From Woeseiaceae bacterium (GTDB taxonomy: Bacteria; Pseudomonadota; Gammaproteobacteria; Steroidobacterales; Woeseiaceae), in assembly GCA_013138675.1 (NCBI GenBank), contig WTCH01000173.1:1-31347 (forward strand): DNA of 31,347 nt. The letters run 5' to 3'. This document shows positions 24,683-31,347 of this stretch, one piece after another. Within the stretch, counting starts at the first letter, position 1. Every line of letters starts with the position of its first letter. The notes beneath the pieces are model-generated. The model searched no databases. It was given only the letters and a program-made list of their open reading frames with translations, and was not told where the DNA came from. The translations under genes were made by a program, and so were the position numbers.

Positions 24683-25170
24683 GTACCAGCGGTCTGTTGT
24701 CCGATCACGTCCGGGAAGAAATCGATCATTGGAAAGCACGTTTTCCGGAAGGCAAGCAGCGTTCAGCTGTTATCAGTGCATTACATGCCGTGCAGCACGA
24801 GAATGACGGCTACCTGACAGCCGAGTTGATGAATGCAGTTGCTGAGTACCTCGAATTGCCGACTATCCATGTCTATGAGGTCGCGACGTTTTATTCGATG
24901 TTCCAGACGAAACCGGTTGGCCGGCATAACGTGGCGATCTGCACCAATATTTCCTGCATGTTGCGCGGTGCGGATAGCATAGTCACTCATGTTGAGAAAA
25001 AATTAGGTATTAAGTTGGGCGACAGTACCGAGGATGGCCGCATCTACCTGAAACAGGAAGAAGAGTGCCTGGCGGCATGCTGCGGCGCGCCGATGATGAT
25101 GATTGATCACAAGTACCACGAGAACCTGACGACAGGTCAAGTCGACGAACTCCTGGACGGGCTCGACTGA
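24679..25170 (+). CDS. nuoE: NADH-quinone oxidoreductase subunit E
   Basis: A 163-residue thioredoxin-fold subunit of the NADH-oxidising module, holding the [2Fe-2S] cluster N1a. The four ligands are C88 and C93 (CTNISC) and C130 and C134 (CLAAC), followed by CGAPMMMIDHKYHENLT. The N-terminal helical part ends in VYEVATFYSMFQTKPVG, a conserved family segment. It overlaps nuoD by 4 bases and nuoF by 1, so this module is translated as a coupled unit. Confidence 0.97.
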   Translation: MSTSGLLSDHVREEIDHWKARFPEGKQRSAVISALHAVQHENDGYLTAELMNAVAEYLELPTIHVYEVATFYSMFQTKPVGRHNVAICTNISCMLRGADSIVTHVEKKLGIKLGDSTEDGRIYLKQEEECLAACCGAPMMMIDHKYHENLTTGQVDELLDGLD

Positions 25171-26474
25171 TGGCCTTTGAGCAGAATCTGACTTGCTTCA
25201 GCACCTTTGGTGAGGAGGAGTCATGGACCTTGAAGTGCTACGAGAAGCACGGCGGTTATAAAGCGTGGCGAGATATTCTCGCTGGCAAAATATCGCCGGC
25301 ACAAGTCATCGACGAGGTTAAGGCCTCCGGTCTGCGTGGCCGCGGCGGTGCAGGTTTCCCAACGGGTCTTAAATGGACATTCATGCCCAAGGATGCAGCG
25401 GTGCAGAAGTACCTTGTCTGCAATTCCGACGAAAGTGAGCCGGGCACCTGCCACGATCGTGAGGTGCTGCGCTACAACCCGCACAGTCTTGTGGAAGGCA
25501 TGGCGATCGCGGCTTATGCGATGGGCGCAACGGTCGGCTACAACTATATTCGTGGTGAGTTCATTGATGAGCCGATACCGCGTTTTGAAGCAGCTATTAA
25601 AGAGGCTTATGCGGCCGGACTGCTCGGGAAGAACATCCAGGGATCGGGTATCGATGTTGACCTACATGCATTCGTCGGCGCTGGCGCCTACATCTGCGGT
25701 GAAGAAACGGCATTACTTGAGTCGCTCGAAGGCAAGCAGGGCAAGCCACGCTTCAAGCCACCGTTCCCGGCAGGCTACGGCTTGTACGGCAAGCCAACGA
25801 CCATTAACAACACGCAGAGTCTTGCCAGCGTTCCTTCCATCATTCGCAACGGAGCAGCATGGTTTGCAGCACTCGGTCCGGAAGGGTCGGGCGGAACGGC
25901 TCAGTTCTCTGTCTCCGGACATGTGGAGAACCCAGGTAACCTCGAGTTGCCTATGGGTATTCCTTTTAAGGATCTTATCGACATCTGCGGTGGTGTCTGG
26001 AAGGGCCGCAAGCTGAAGGCCGTAATCCCGGGTGGTTCGTCGTGCCGCGTGCTGCCTGCCGAGATCATCGAAGGCTGCACGATGGACTACAACGCTTTGC
26101 AACAAGCTGGCTCGTCTTTTGGCACTGGTGCGGTCATCGTCATGGACGAAACGACCTGCATGGTCCGCGTGTTGCGCCGCATATCGCGGTTCTACATGGC
26201 AGAGTCCTGCGGGCAGTGCACACCATGCCGGGAAGGCACAGGCTGGTTGTACCGCATGCTAACGCGGATTATCGATGGGCAAGGCCAGGAAGAAGACCTG
26301 GATAAGCTTGTTGATGTTGCCAACAAGATCGAAGGCCACACCATTTGCGCGCTCGGCGATGCAGCTGCATGGCCGGTGCAGAGCTTCCTCAAACACTTCC
26401 GTCACGAATTCGAGTACATGGTTCGTAACCACGGCCGCAGTATTGTGGACGATCCATCGGAGGCCGCAGCGTAG
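25170..26474 (+). CDS. nuoF: NADH-quinone oxidoreductase subunit F
   Basis: A 434-residue NADH- and FMN-binding subunit where electrons enter complex I. The Gly-rich nucleotide loop GRGGAGFPTG is at 57-66, followed by LVCNSDESEPGTCHDR (FMN/NADH site) and YICGEETALLESLEG. Cluster N3 ligands are C347, C350 and C353 (ESCGQCTPCREG) with C393 (HTICALGD). The ATG overlaps the nuoE stop by one base (TGATG). Confidence 0.98.
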   Translation: MAFEQNLTCFSTFGEEESWTLKCYEKHGGYKAWRDILAGKISPAQVIDEVKASGLRGRGGAGFPTGLKWTFMPKDAAVQKYLVCNSDESEPGTCHDREVLRYNPHSLVEGMAIAAYAMGATVGYNYIRGEFIDEPIPRFEAAIKEAYAAGLLGKNIQGSGIDVDLHAFVGAGAYICGEETALLESLEGKQGKPRFKPPFPAGYGLYGKPTTINNTQSLASVPSIIRNGAAWFAALGPEGSGGTAQFSVSGHVENPGNLELPMGIPFKDLIDICGGVWKGRKLKAVIPGGSSCRVLPAEIIEGCTMDYNALQQAGSSFGTGAVIVMDETTCMVRVLRRISRFYMAESCGQCTPCREGTGWLYRMLTRIIDGQGQEEDLDKLVDVANKIEGHTICALGDAAAWPVQSFLKHFRHEFEYMVRNHGRSIVDDPSEAAA

Positions 26475-26480
26475 CCAGTC

Positions 26481-28547
26481 ATGAGTGACGACGTCGTAAA
26501 CATAGAAGTCGACGGCAAGCCGGTCGAAGCGAAGCGTGGCCAGATGGTCATTGAGGTAACCGATGCGGTCGGTGCTTACGTGCCGCGCTTCTGTTACCAC
26601 GAGAAACTCAGCATCGCGGCGAACTGTCGGATGTGTCTCGTTGAAGTCGAGAAAGCGCCCAAGCCTATGCCTGCGTGTGCGACCCCCGTCAACGAAGGCA
26701 TGAAGGTCTTCACGAAATCCCCGAAAGCCATCGCTGCGCAGAAAGCGACGATGGAATTCCTGTTGATCAATCATCCGCTTGACTGCCCGATCTGCGATCA
26801 GGGCGGCGAATGTGAGCTGCAGGACCTCGCGATGGGCTACGGCAGGGATGTCAGTCGCTACAACGACGGCAAACGCGTCGTCAAAGACAAGGATATTGGT
26901 CCGCTCGTCTCGACAGATATGACACGGTGTATTCATTGCACGCGTTGCGTTCGTTTTGGCGAAGAGGTAACTGGCCGTCCGCAGCTTGGCACGACCGGGC
27001 GTGGCGAGAACATGACGATCGGCACTTACATTGAACAAAGTGTCGACCATGAATTATCCGCCAACATTATTGATCTTTGTCCTGTCGGCGCGCTCAATAA
27101 CAAGCCCTACCGATACAGCGCCCGTGCCTGGGAAATGGAACAGCGCGCGACCGTGTCGCCGCATGATTGTGTCGGCTCAAACATGTATGCGCACGTGCTG
27201 CGCGGGACCGTTAAGCGCATCGTTCCACGCGAGAACGAGAGCATCAACGAGACGTGGCTGGCTGATCGCGATCGCTTCAGTTATGAGGCAATCTACAGCA
27301 GCGATCGCTTGCAATCGCCAATAGTGAAAGAGAGCGGCGAGTGGCGCGAACTGGATTGGGAAGAAGCGCTCACAATTACCGCGCAGCGGCTCAGTGACGC
27401 GGAGAGCGAGAAGGTCGGTGTTCTGGCATCGCCAAGTTCAACGGTGGAAGAAGGGCACTTGCTGGCCCGCATCGTCGAACACCTTGGTACATCAAACATC
27501 GATCATCGCGTTGAACGCCGCGACTTCTCGGATCAGGACAATGACCCAACGTTCCCTTGGCTCGGTTGCGATATCGCCGACATTGAAAATCACGATGCCA
27601 TTTTTGTCATTGGGTCGAATCTGCGCCAGGAAGCACCGATCATCGCTCACCGTGTTCGCAAGGCGGCGGAAGCAGGAGCTAGCGTTAGTTTTGCGAGCAG
27701 TGAGAAGCACGAGTATTTCTTTGATGTGGACACGTACCTGTCTGACACGGGTCTGGCTGAGTTGCTCTCCGGTGCCGGCGTCAAAGACGTTGCTGCATCA
27801 CTCAATAAGGCAGACAACCCGCTCGTTCTGCTCGGTAATGTTGCAGGTCGTCACGAAGCATTCGCAACGGTGCGGGCATTGGCCGCCGATATTGCCGAAG
27901 CAGCCGGGGCGAAGCTCGGCACGCTATCTCCGGGGGCAAACAGTGCGGGCTTGAGCTTGGCTGGTGTGCTTCCAGATGTGAAAAGCGGTTTGCATGCAGG
28001 CACGATGCTGGACGAGTCGCTCGATGCCGTCGTACTGCTCAACATTGAACCCGACGCAGACATTTTCTCTCTCAAAGATGCGGTCGGCAGGCTTGGCAAG
28101 CAGGAATTCGTTGTTGCATTGACAGCATTCGATTCACCTTCATTGCGCGATGCGGCCGACCTGTTGCTGCCTGTCGGAACATTCGCCGAAACCTCCGGAA
28201 CCTATGTCAACGTTGCCGGTACCTGGCAAAGTTTCGCGGGTGTGGCGAATCCGGTTGGCCAGTCACGGCCCGCGTGGAAAGTGTTGCGTGTGCTTGGCAA
28301 CCTGATCGAGGCTCCGGATTTTGATTACGTCACGTCCGAAGATGTTCGCGACGAGCTCACTGGGAAGCTTGGCGATGTCGAACCGTCAAGCTACTCCGGC
28401 AAGACCAGGCCCGCGAAGCTCAATGGCGAGGACGCACCGGAAGCTGAAATTGATGTGCCGATTTACTCGGTGGATAGTCTCGTGCGACGCGCTACCGCGC
28501 TGCAACTGACGGTTGCAGCGAAGCGAGAAACCGGGGGCGAGGGTTAA
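26481..28547 (+). CDS. nuoG: NADH-quinone oxidoreductase subunit G (short form)
   Basis: A 688-residue 75-kDa-type subunit. Cluster N1b ligands are C38, C49, C52 and C66. The His-liganded cluster N5 has H98, C102, C105 and C111. The N4 cluster has C150, C153, C156 and C200 (DLCPVGAL). The rest is a molybdopterin-oxidoreductase-like domain without evident cofactor function. The extra N7 cluster seen in E. coli and Thermus is absent: only C230 occurs where a CxxCxxxC group would be. The length is close to the mitochondrial type and well below the 900 or so of E. coli. The stop overlaps nuoH by one base (TAATG). Confidence 0.97.
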   Translation: MSDDVVNIEVDGKPVEAKRGQMVIEVTDAVGAYVPRFCYHEKLSIAANCRMCLVEVEKAPKPMPACATPVNEGMKVFTKSPKAIAAQKATMEFLLINHPLDCPICDQGGECELQDLAMGYGRDVSRYNDGKRVVKDKDIGPLVSTDMTRCIHCTRCVRFGEEVTGRPQLGTTGRGENMTIGTYIEQSVDHELSANIIDLCPVGALNNKPYRYSARAWEMEQRATVSPHDCVGSNMYAHVLRGTVKRIVPRENESINETWLADRDRFSYEAIYSSDRLQSPIVKESGEWRELDWEEALTITAQRLSDAESEKVGVLASPSSTVEEGHLLARIVEHLGTSNIDHRVERRDFSDQDNDPTFPWLGCDIADIENHDAIFVIGSNLRQEAPIIAHRVRKAAEAGASVSFASSEKHEYFFDVDTYLSDTGLAELLSGAGVKDVAASLNKADNPLVLLGNVAGRHEAFATVRALAADIAEAAGAKLGTLSPGANSAGLSLAGVLPDVKSGLHAGTMLDESLDAVVLLNIEPDADIFSLKDAVGRLGKQEFVVALTAFDSPSLRDAADLLLPVGTFAETSGTYVNVAGTWQSFAGVANPVGQSRPAWKVLRVLGNLIEAPDFDYVTSEDVRDELTGKLGDVEPSSYSGKTRPAKLNGEDAPEAEIDVPIYSVDSLVRRATALQLTVAAKRETGGEG

Positions 28548-29656
28548 TGGAATTCTTCGCCAACCTGGTTCCGGCATTCGTATGGGATATCTGGAATTCC
28601 CTGCCGCCGCTCGTGCAATACCTAACGATTGTCACGTGGAAGATCCTGTTCGTCACGATTGGCGTCATCCTGATTGTCGCTTTCTCGACCTACTTCGAAC
28701 GCAAAGTCATCGGCAGCATGCAGGGCCGCATAGGTCCTAACAGAGTTGGACCGCTTGGCCTCGGGCAGCCGTTCGCCGACGTCATCAAACTCCTGATCAA
28801 GGAAGTCATCGTTCCCGCGAAGTCGAACAGGTTCCTGTTTGTCATCGCTCCGTTGCTGACATTGATACCTGCACTCGCGACATGGGCCGTTATTCCACTG
28901 AATGACTGGTACGTAATCGCTGATATCAATGCCGGTCTTCTCTACGTGCTGGCACTGACGTCGGTTGGCGTCTATGGCGTTATCCTCGCCGGCTGGGCGA
29001 CAAACTCGAAATACGCATTTCTCGGGGCCATGCGGTCTGCGGCGCAGATCGTTGCTTACGAAATCGCGATGGGATTCGCATTGGTCGGCATCCTGATGGC
29101 GGCCGGCAGCCTCAACCTCGGCGACATCGTTCGGGCCCAGGCCGGCGGCTTTAGTAACTGGTTCGCGTGGCCGTTGTTACCGATGTTCCTCGTCTACTGG
29201 ATTTCCGGCGTAGCCGAGACCAATCGCGCCCCGTTTGACGTGGCAGAGGGTGAGTCTGAGATTGTCGCAGGCTTCCACGTTGAGTACTCAGGCGTCGCGT
29301 TCGCGCTGTTCTTCCTCGCCGAATACGCCAACATGGTCCTTATTTCATCCCTGACGGCCATCTTCTTCCTGGGCGGCTGGGCATCTCCGTTGGAAGGACT
29401 TGCGTTTCTTGAGCAGTATCACGACCTCCCGTTCATCGGCTGGGTATTCGGCGGCGGTTTCCCGTGGCTGTTCATCAAGATGTGCTTTTTCATGTACACG
29501 TTCTTCTGGTTGCGTGCGACCTTCCCACGCTATCGTTATGACCAGATCATGCGCCTGGGTTGGAAAGTGTTCATTCCAATAACAATCATCTGGATCACCG
29601 TCGAAGGTGTGATGGCGTGGTTCGAAGTCGGGCCATGGGCCGGGTTGACGGGTTAG
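28547..29656 (+). CDS. nuoH: NADH-quinone oxidoreductase subunit H
   Basis: A 369-residue membrane subunit that joins the peripheral arm to the proton pumps and forms part of the quinone channel. About eight hydrophobic helices are visible. Conserved loops include YFERKVIGSMQGRIGPNRVGP, the SAAQIVAYEIAMG segment, and ISGVAETNRAPFDVAEGESEIVAGFHVEYSG (in parts), the acidic quinone-channel loop. The C-terminal FWLRATFPRYRYDQIMRLGWK is typical. nuoI begins 11 bases later. Confidence 0.98.
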   Translation: MEFFANLVPAFVWDIWNSLPPLVQYLTIVTWKILFVTIGVILIVAFSTYFERKVIGSMQGRIGPNRVGPLGLGQPFADVIKLLIKEVIVPAKSNRFLFVIAPLLTLIPALATWAVIPLNDWYVIADINAGLLYVLALTSVGVYGVILAGWATNSKYAFLGAMRSAAQIVAYEIAMGFALVGILMAAGSLNLGDIVRAQAGGFSNWFAWPLLPMFLVYWISGVAETNRAPFDVAEGESEIVAGFHVEYSGVAFALFFLAEYANMVLISSLTAIFFLGGWASPLEGLAFLEQYHDLPFIGWVFGGGFPWLFIKMCFFMYTFFWLRATFPRYRYDQIMRLGWKVFIPITIIWITVEGVMAWFEVGPWAGLTG

Positions 29657-29667
29657 GGGCGGATGCG

Positions 29668-30156
29668 ATGAATAAAATGATTTCATACATCAAGACGTTC
29701 ACCCTTTGGGAGCTTCTTAAGGGACTGTCCGTTACGCAGCGCAACTTCTTCAGGAAGAGCATTACGCTTGAGTATCCGGATGAGAAGACGCCGCAGTCGC
29801 CGCGTTTTCGTGGCTTGCATGCGTTGCGACGTTATCCGAACGGCGAGGAACGCTGCATTGCGTGCAAACTTTGTGAGGCTGTCTGTCCTGCACTCGCGAT
29901 TACGATCGAGTCAAATGTCAGCGAAGATGGCACACGGCGAACGAGTCGCTATGACATCGACCTGTTCAAATGTATTTACTGCGGTTTTTGCGAAGAGGCG
30001 TGCCCGGTCGATGCAATCGTTGAAACACGGTTGCACGAGTACCACATGGAAGCGCCCGGCGAAAACATAATGACTAAAGACAAGCTGCTTGCAGTTGGCG
30101 AGAAGTACGAGGCAATGATCTCGGCTGACAAAGCTGCAGACGCGAAGTACCGGTAG
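29668..30156 (+). CDS. nuoI: NADH-quinone oxidoreductase subunit I
   Basis: A 162-residue ferredoxin-like subunit carrying clusters N6a and N6b that pass electrons towards N2. Two CxxCxxCxxxCP motifs are intact: C63, C66, C69 and C73 (CIACKLCEAVCP) and C102, C105, C108 and C112 (CIYCGFCEEACP). An N-terminal amphipathic region (YIKTFTLWELLKGLSVT) attaches to NuoH. The ATG at 29668 follows GGGG at 29656-29659; an earlier in-frame start at 29560 lies within nuoH. Confidence 0.97.
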   Translation: MNKMISYIKTFTLWELLKGLSVTQRNFFRKSITLEYPDEKTPQSPRFRGLHALRRYPNGEERCIACKLCEAVCPALAITIESNVSEDGTRRTSRYDIDLFKCIYCGFCEEACPVDAIVETRLHEYHMEAPGENIMTKDKLLAVGEKYEAMISADKAADAKYR

Positions 30157-30164
30157 GGCACACG

Positions 30165-30770
30165 ATGCTATTTCAGGCCATTCTTTTTTACCTGTTTGCA
30201 ACCGTCTTGATTGGCGCGGCACTCGGCGTCGTGTTCTCACGCAACCCGGTGCATGCCGTCATGTTCCTGGTACTGACTTTTTTCCAGAGCTCGATGTTGT
30301 GGTTGTTAGCAGAAGCCGAATTCCTTGCCATCGTATTGGTGCTCGTCTACGTCGGCGCTGTGATGGTGCTGTTCCTGTTCGTTGTCATGATGCTCGACAT
30401 CAATGTCGAATCGATCCAGCGCGGCCTGACTCGATATGCTCCGCTGGGAATAGGCGTGGCACTCCTCATGGCCGTCGAACTTATACAGCTGATCTGGATG
30501 CGCAGCCGTGTCGACGCTGGGGCTACTGCCTTCGCACCCTATCCGGAGGGTTATTCGAATACCAAGGCCCTGGGCTCAGTGCTGTACACAGAGCATGTGT
30601 ACGCATTTGAGATTGCTGCGGTCATCTTGTTGCTGGCTATCGTTGCCGCAATAACGCTGACCATGCGCAAGCGGCCAGGCCTTAAGGTGCAGAACATCTC
30701 GGAACAAGTCGCTGTTCGCGCCAAAGACCGTATTCGCGTGGTCAAGATGGATGCGGAGAAGAAGCAATGA
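30165..30770 (+). CDS. nuoJ: NADH-quinone oxidoreductase subunit J
   Basis: A 201-residue membrane subunit with about five hydrophobic helices. The first begins at the N-terminus (ILFYLFATVLIGAALGVV), followed by NPVHAVMFLVLTFFQSSMLWLLAEAEFLAIVLVLVYVGAVMVLFLFVVMML (read in parts), which includes the conserved third helix with VYVGAVMVLFLF. The C-terminal 30 or so residues are basic and cytoplasmic. The stop shares ATGA with nuoK. Confidence 0.97.
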   Translation: MLFQAILFYLFATVLIGAALGVVFSRNPVHAVMFLVLTFFQSSMLWLLAEAEFLAIVLVLVYVGAVMVLFLFVVMMLDINVESIQRGLTRYAPLGIGVALLMAVELIQLIWMRSRVDAGATAFAPYPEGYSNTKALGSVLYTEHVYAFEIAAVILLLAIVAAITLTMRKRPGLKVQNISEQVAVRAKDRIRVVKMDAEKKQ

Positions 30771-31072
30771 TTGGCCTGGAACACTACCTGACCTTGTCGG
30801 CCATGCTGTTTGTCCTGAGCATTGCTGGAATCGTCATTAATCGCCGCAACCTGATTTTGATCCTGATGTGCATCGAACTGATGTTGCTCGCCGTGAACTT
30901 CAACTTCATCGCGTTCTCACGGCACCTCGGTGACGATACCGGGCAGGTCTTTGTCTTCTTTATCCTGACTGTCGCAGCCGCCGAGGCGGCGATCGGTCTC
31001 GCGATTCTCGTGGTGCTGTTCCGCAACAGGCGCTCGATAAACGTGCAAGAACTCAACACGATGAAAGGTTAG
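30767..31072 (+). CDS. nuoK: NADH-quinone oxidoreductase subunit K
   Basis: A 101-residue, three-helix membrane subunit of the MrpC type. The conserved segment RRNLILILMCIELMLLAVNFNF contains the intramembrane glutamate of helix 2 (IELML), and FFILTVAAAEAAIGLAILVVLFR contains that of helix 3 (AAEAAIGLAI); both are needed for proton pumping in E. coli. It overlaps nuoJ by 4 bases. Confidence 0.97.
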   Translation: MIGLEHYLTLSAMLFVLSIAGIVINRRNLILILMCIELMLLAVNFNFIAFSRHLGDDTGQVFVFFILTVAAAEAAIGLAILVVLFRNRRSINVQELNTMKG

Positions 31073-31078
31073 TGCAGG

Positions 31079-31347
31079 ATGCTTAACTACTACCTCATCA
31101 TCGTACTTGCACCGCTCGCGGCAGCTATTGCTGCCGGCCTGTTCGGCAAACAGATCGGCCGGGCGGGTTCGCACTGGATTACGATCCTGGCCGTCGGCCT
31201 GTCGTGCGCGTTGTCGATGTTGGTTCTCAAGAACATGCTTTGGGGTGGTGCGCCCTCCGAGAACATCAGTCTCTACACCTGGGCCGTTACGGACGGGCTG
31301 CGAATGGAAGTAGGCTTCCTCGTTGATCGCCTCACGGCGTTGATGAT
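31079..31347 (+). CDS. nuoL: NADH-quinone oxidoreductase subunit L, N-terminal part
   Basis: The frame from the ATG at 31079 is open to the end of the window (89 complete codons). The translation begins MLNYYLIIVLAPLAAAIAAGLFG, a first membrane helix, followed by a second helix (ITILAVGLSCALSMLVL) and the family segment GLRMEVGFLVDRLTALM that precedes the antiporter-like core. Position directly after nuoK supports NuoL, the distal proton-pumping subunit. The gene is cut by the window edge. Confidence 0.9.
   Translation, partial: MLNYYLIIVLAPLAAAIAAGLFGKQIGRAGSHWITILAVGLSCALSMLVLKNMLWGGAPSENISLYTWAVTDGLRMEVGFLVDRLTALM

Noticed and set aside
26259..27050. A 263-codon minus-strand frame opposite nuoF and nuoG.
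   Set aside because: It is a shadow of strongly conserved iron-sulfur subunits with no motif of its own.

Overview
The window is a dense block of core housekeeping genes from a gammaproteobacterium with moderately high G+C. The gene order points to this class: ratA-rnfH beside bamE, fur and recN; nadK facing hrcA-grpE-dnaK-dnaJ; dapB-carA-carB-greA; yhbY facing rlmE-ftsH-folP-glmM; then tpiA-secG-tRNA-Leu(GAG), followed directly by the nuo operon. Separate nuoC and nuoD, a short NuoG and the form of NuoC fit the Xanthomonadales/Chromatiales/Woeseiales side of the class better than enterics. The exact taxon cannot be fixed from this sequence.

Layout. 1-219 is the tail of an NSS-type sodium-coupled transporter. 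216-1853 holds ratA and rnfH (+), bamE (-) and fur (+). 1855-4389 is recN and nadK on the minus strand. 4474-9370 is the heat-shock cluster hrcA-grpE-dnaK-dnaJ, with convincing sigma-32-type promoters before grpE and before dnaK. 9445-15147 covers dapB, carA, carB and greA: lysine/cell-wall precursor synthesis, carbamoyl phosphate synthesis and transcript-cleavage rescue of RNA polymerase. 15154-16143 has yhbY (-) and rlmE (+), both concerned with the large ribosomal subunit. 16213-20321 is ftsH-folP-glmM; 20414-21733 is tpiA-secG-tRNA-Leu. 21844 to the window end is nuoA to nuoL of respiratory complex I, tightly packed with many start/stop overlaps; nuoL runs off the end.

There is no gene-free stretch longer than 300 bases. 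I saw no insertion sequence, prophage, CRISPR array or defence system, and no clearly undescribed multi-gene system.

The points most worth checking are small. ratA and dapB appear to lack any ATG, GTG or TTG that gives a full protein and probably start at near-cognate codons. The dnaJ-dapB junction carries a hairpin around the dnaJ stop plus a 16-bp direct repeat at 21-bp periodicity. A palindrome between dnaK and dnaJ resembles a REP element. A LexA-box-like palindrome lies just upstream of ftsH, while recN has none nearby. HrcA is encoded beside sigma-32-type promoters but no CIRCE operator was seen.
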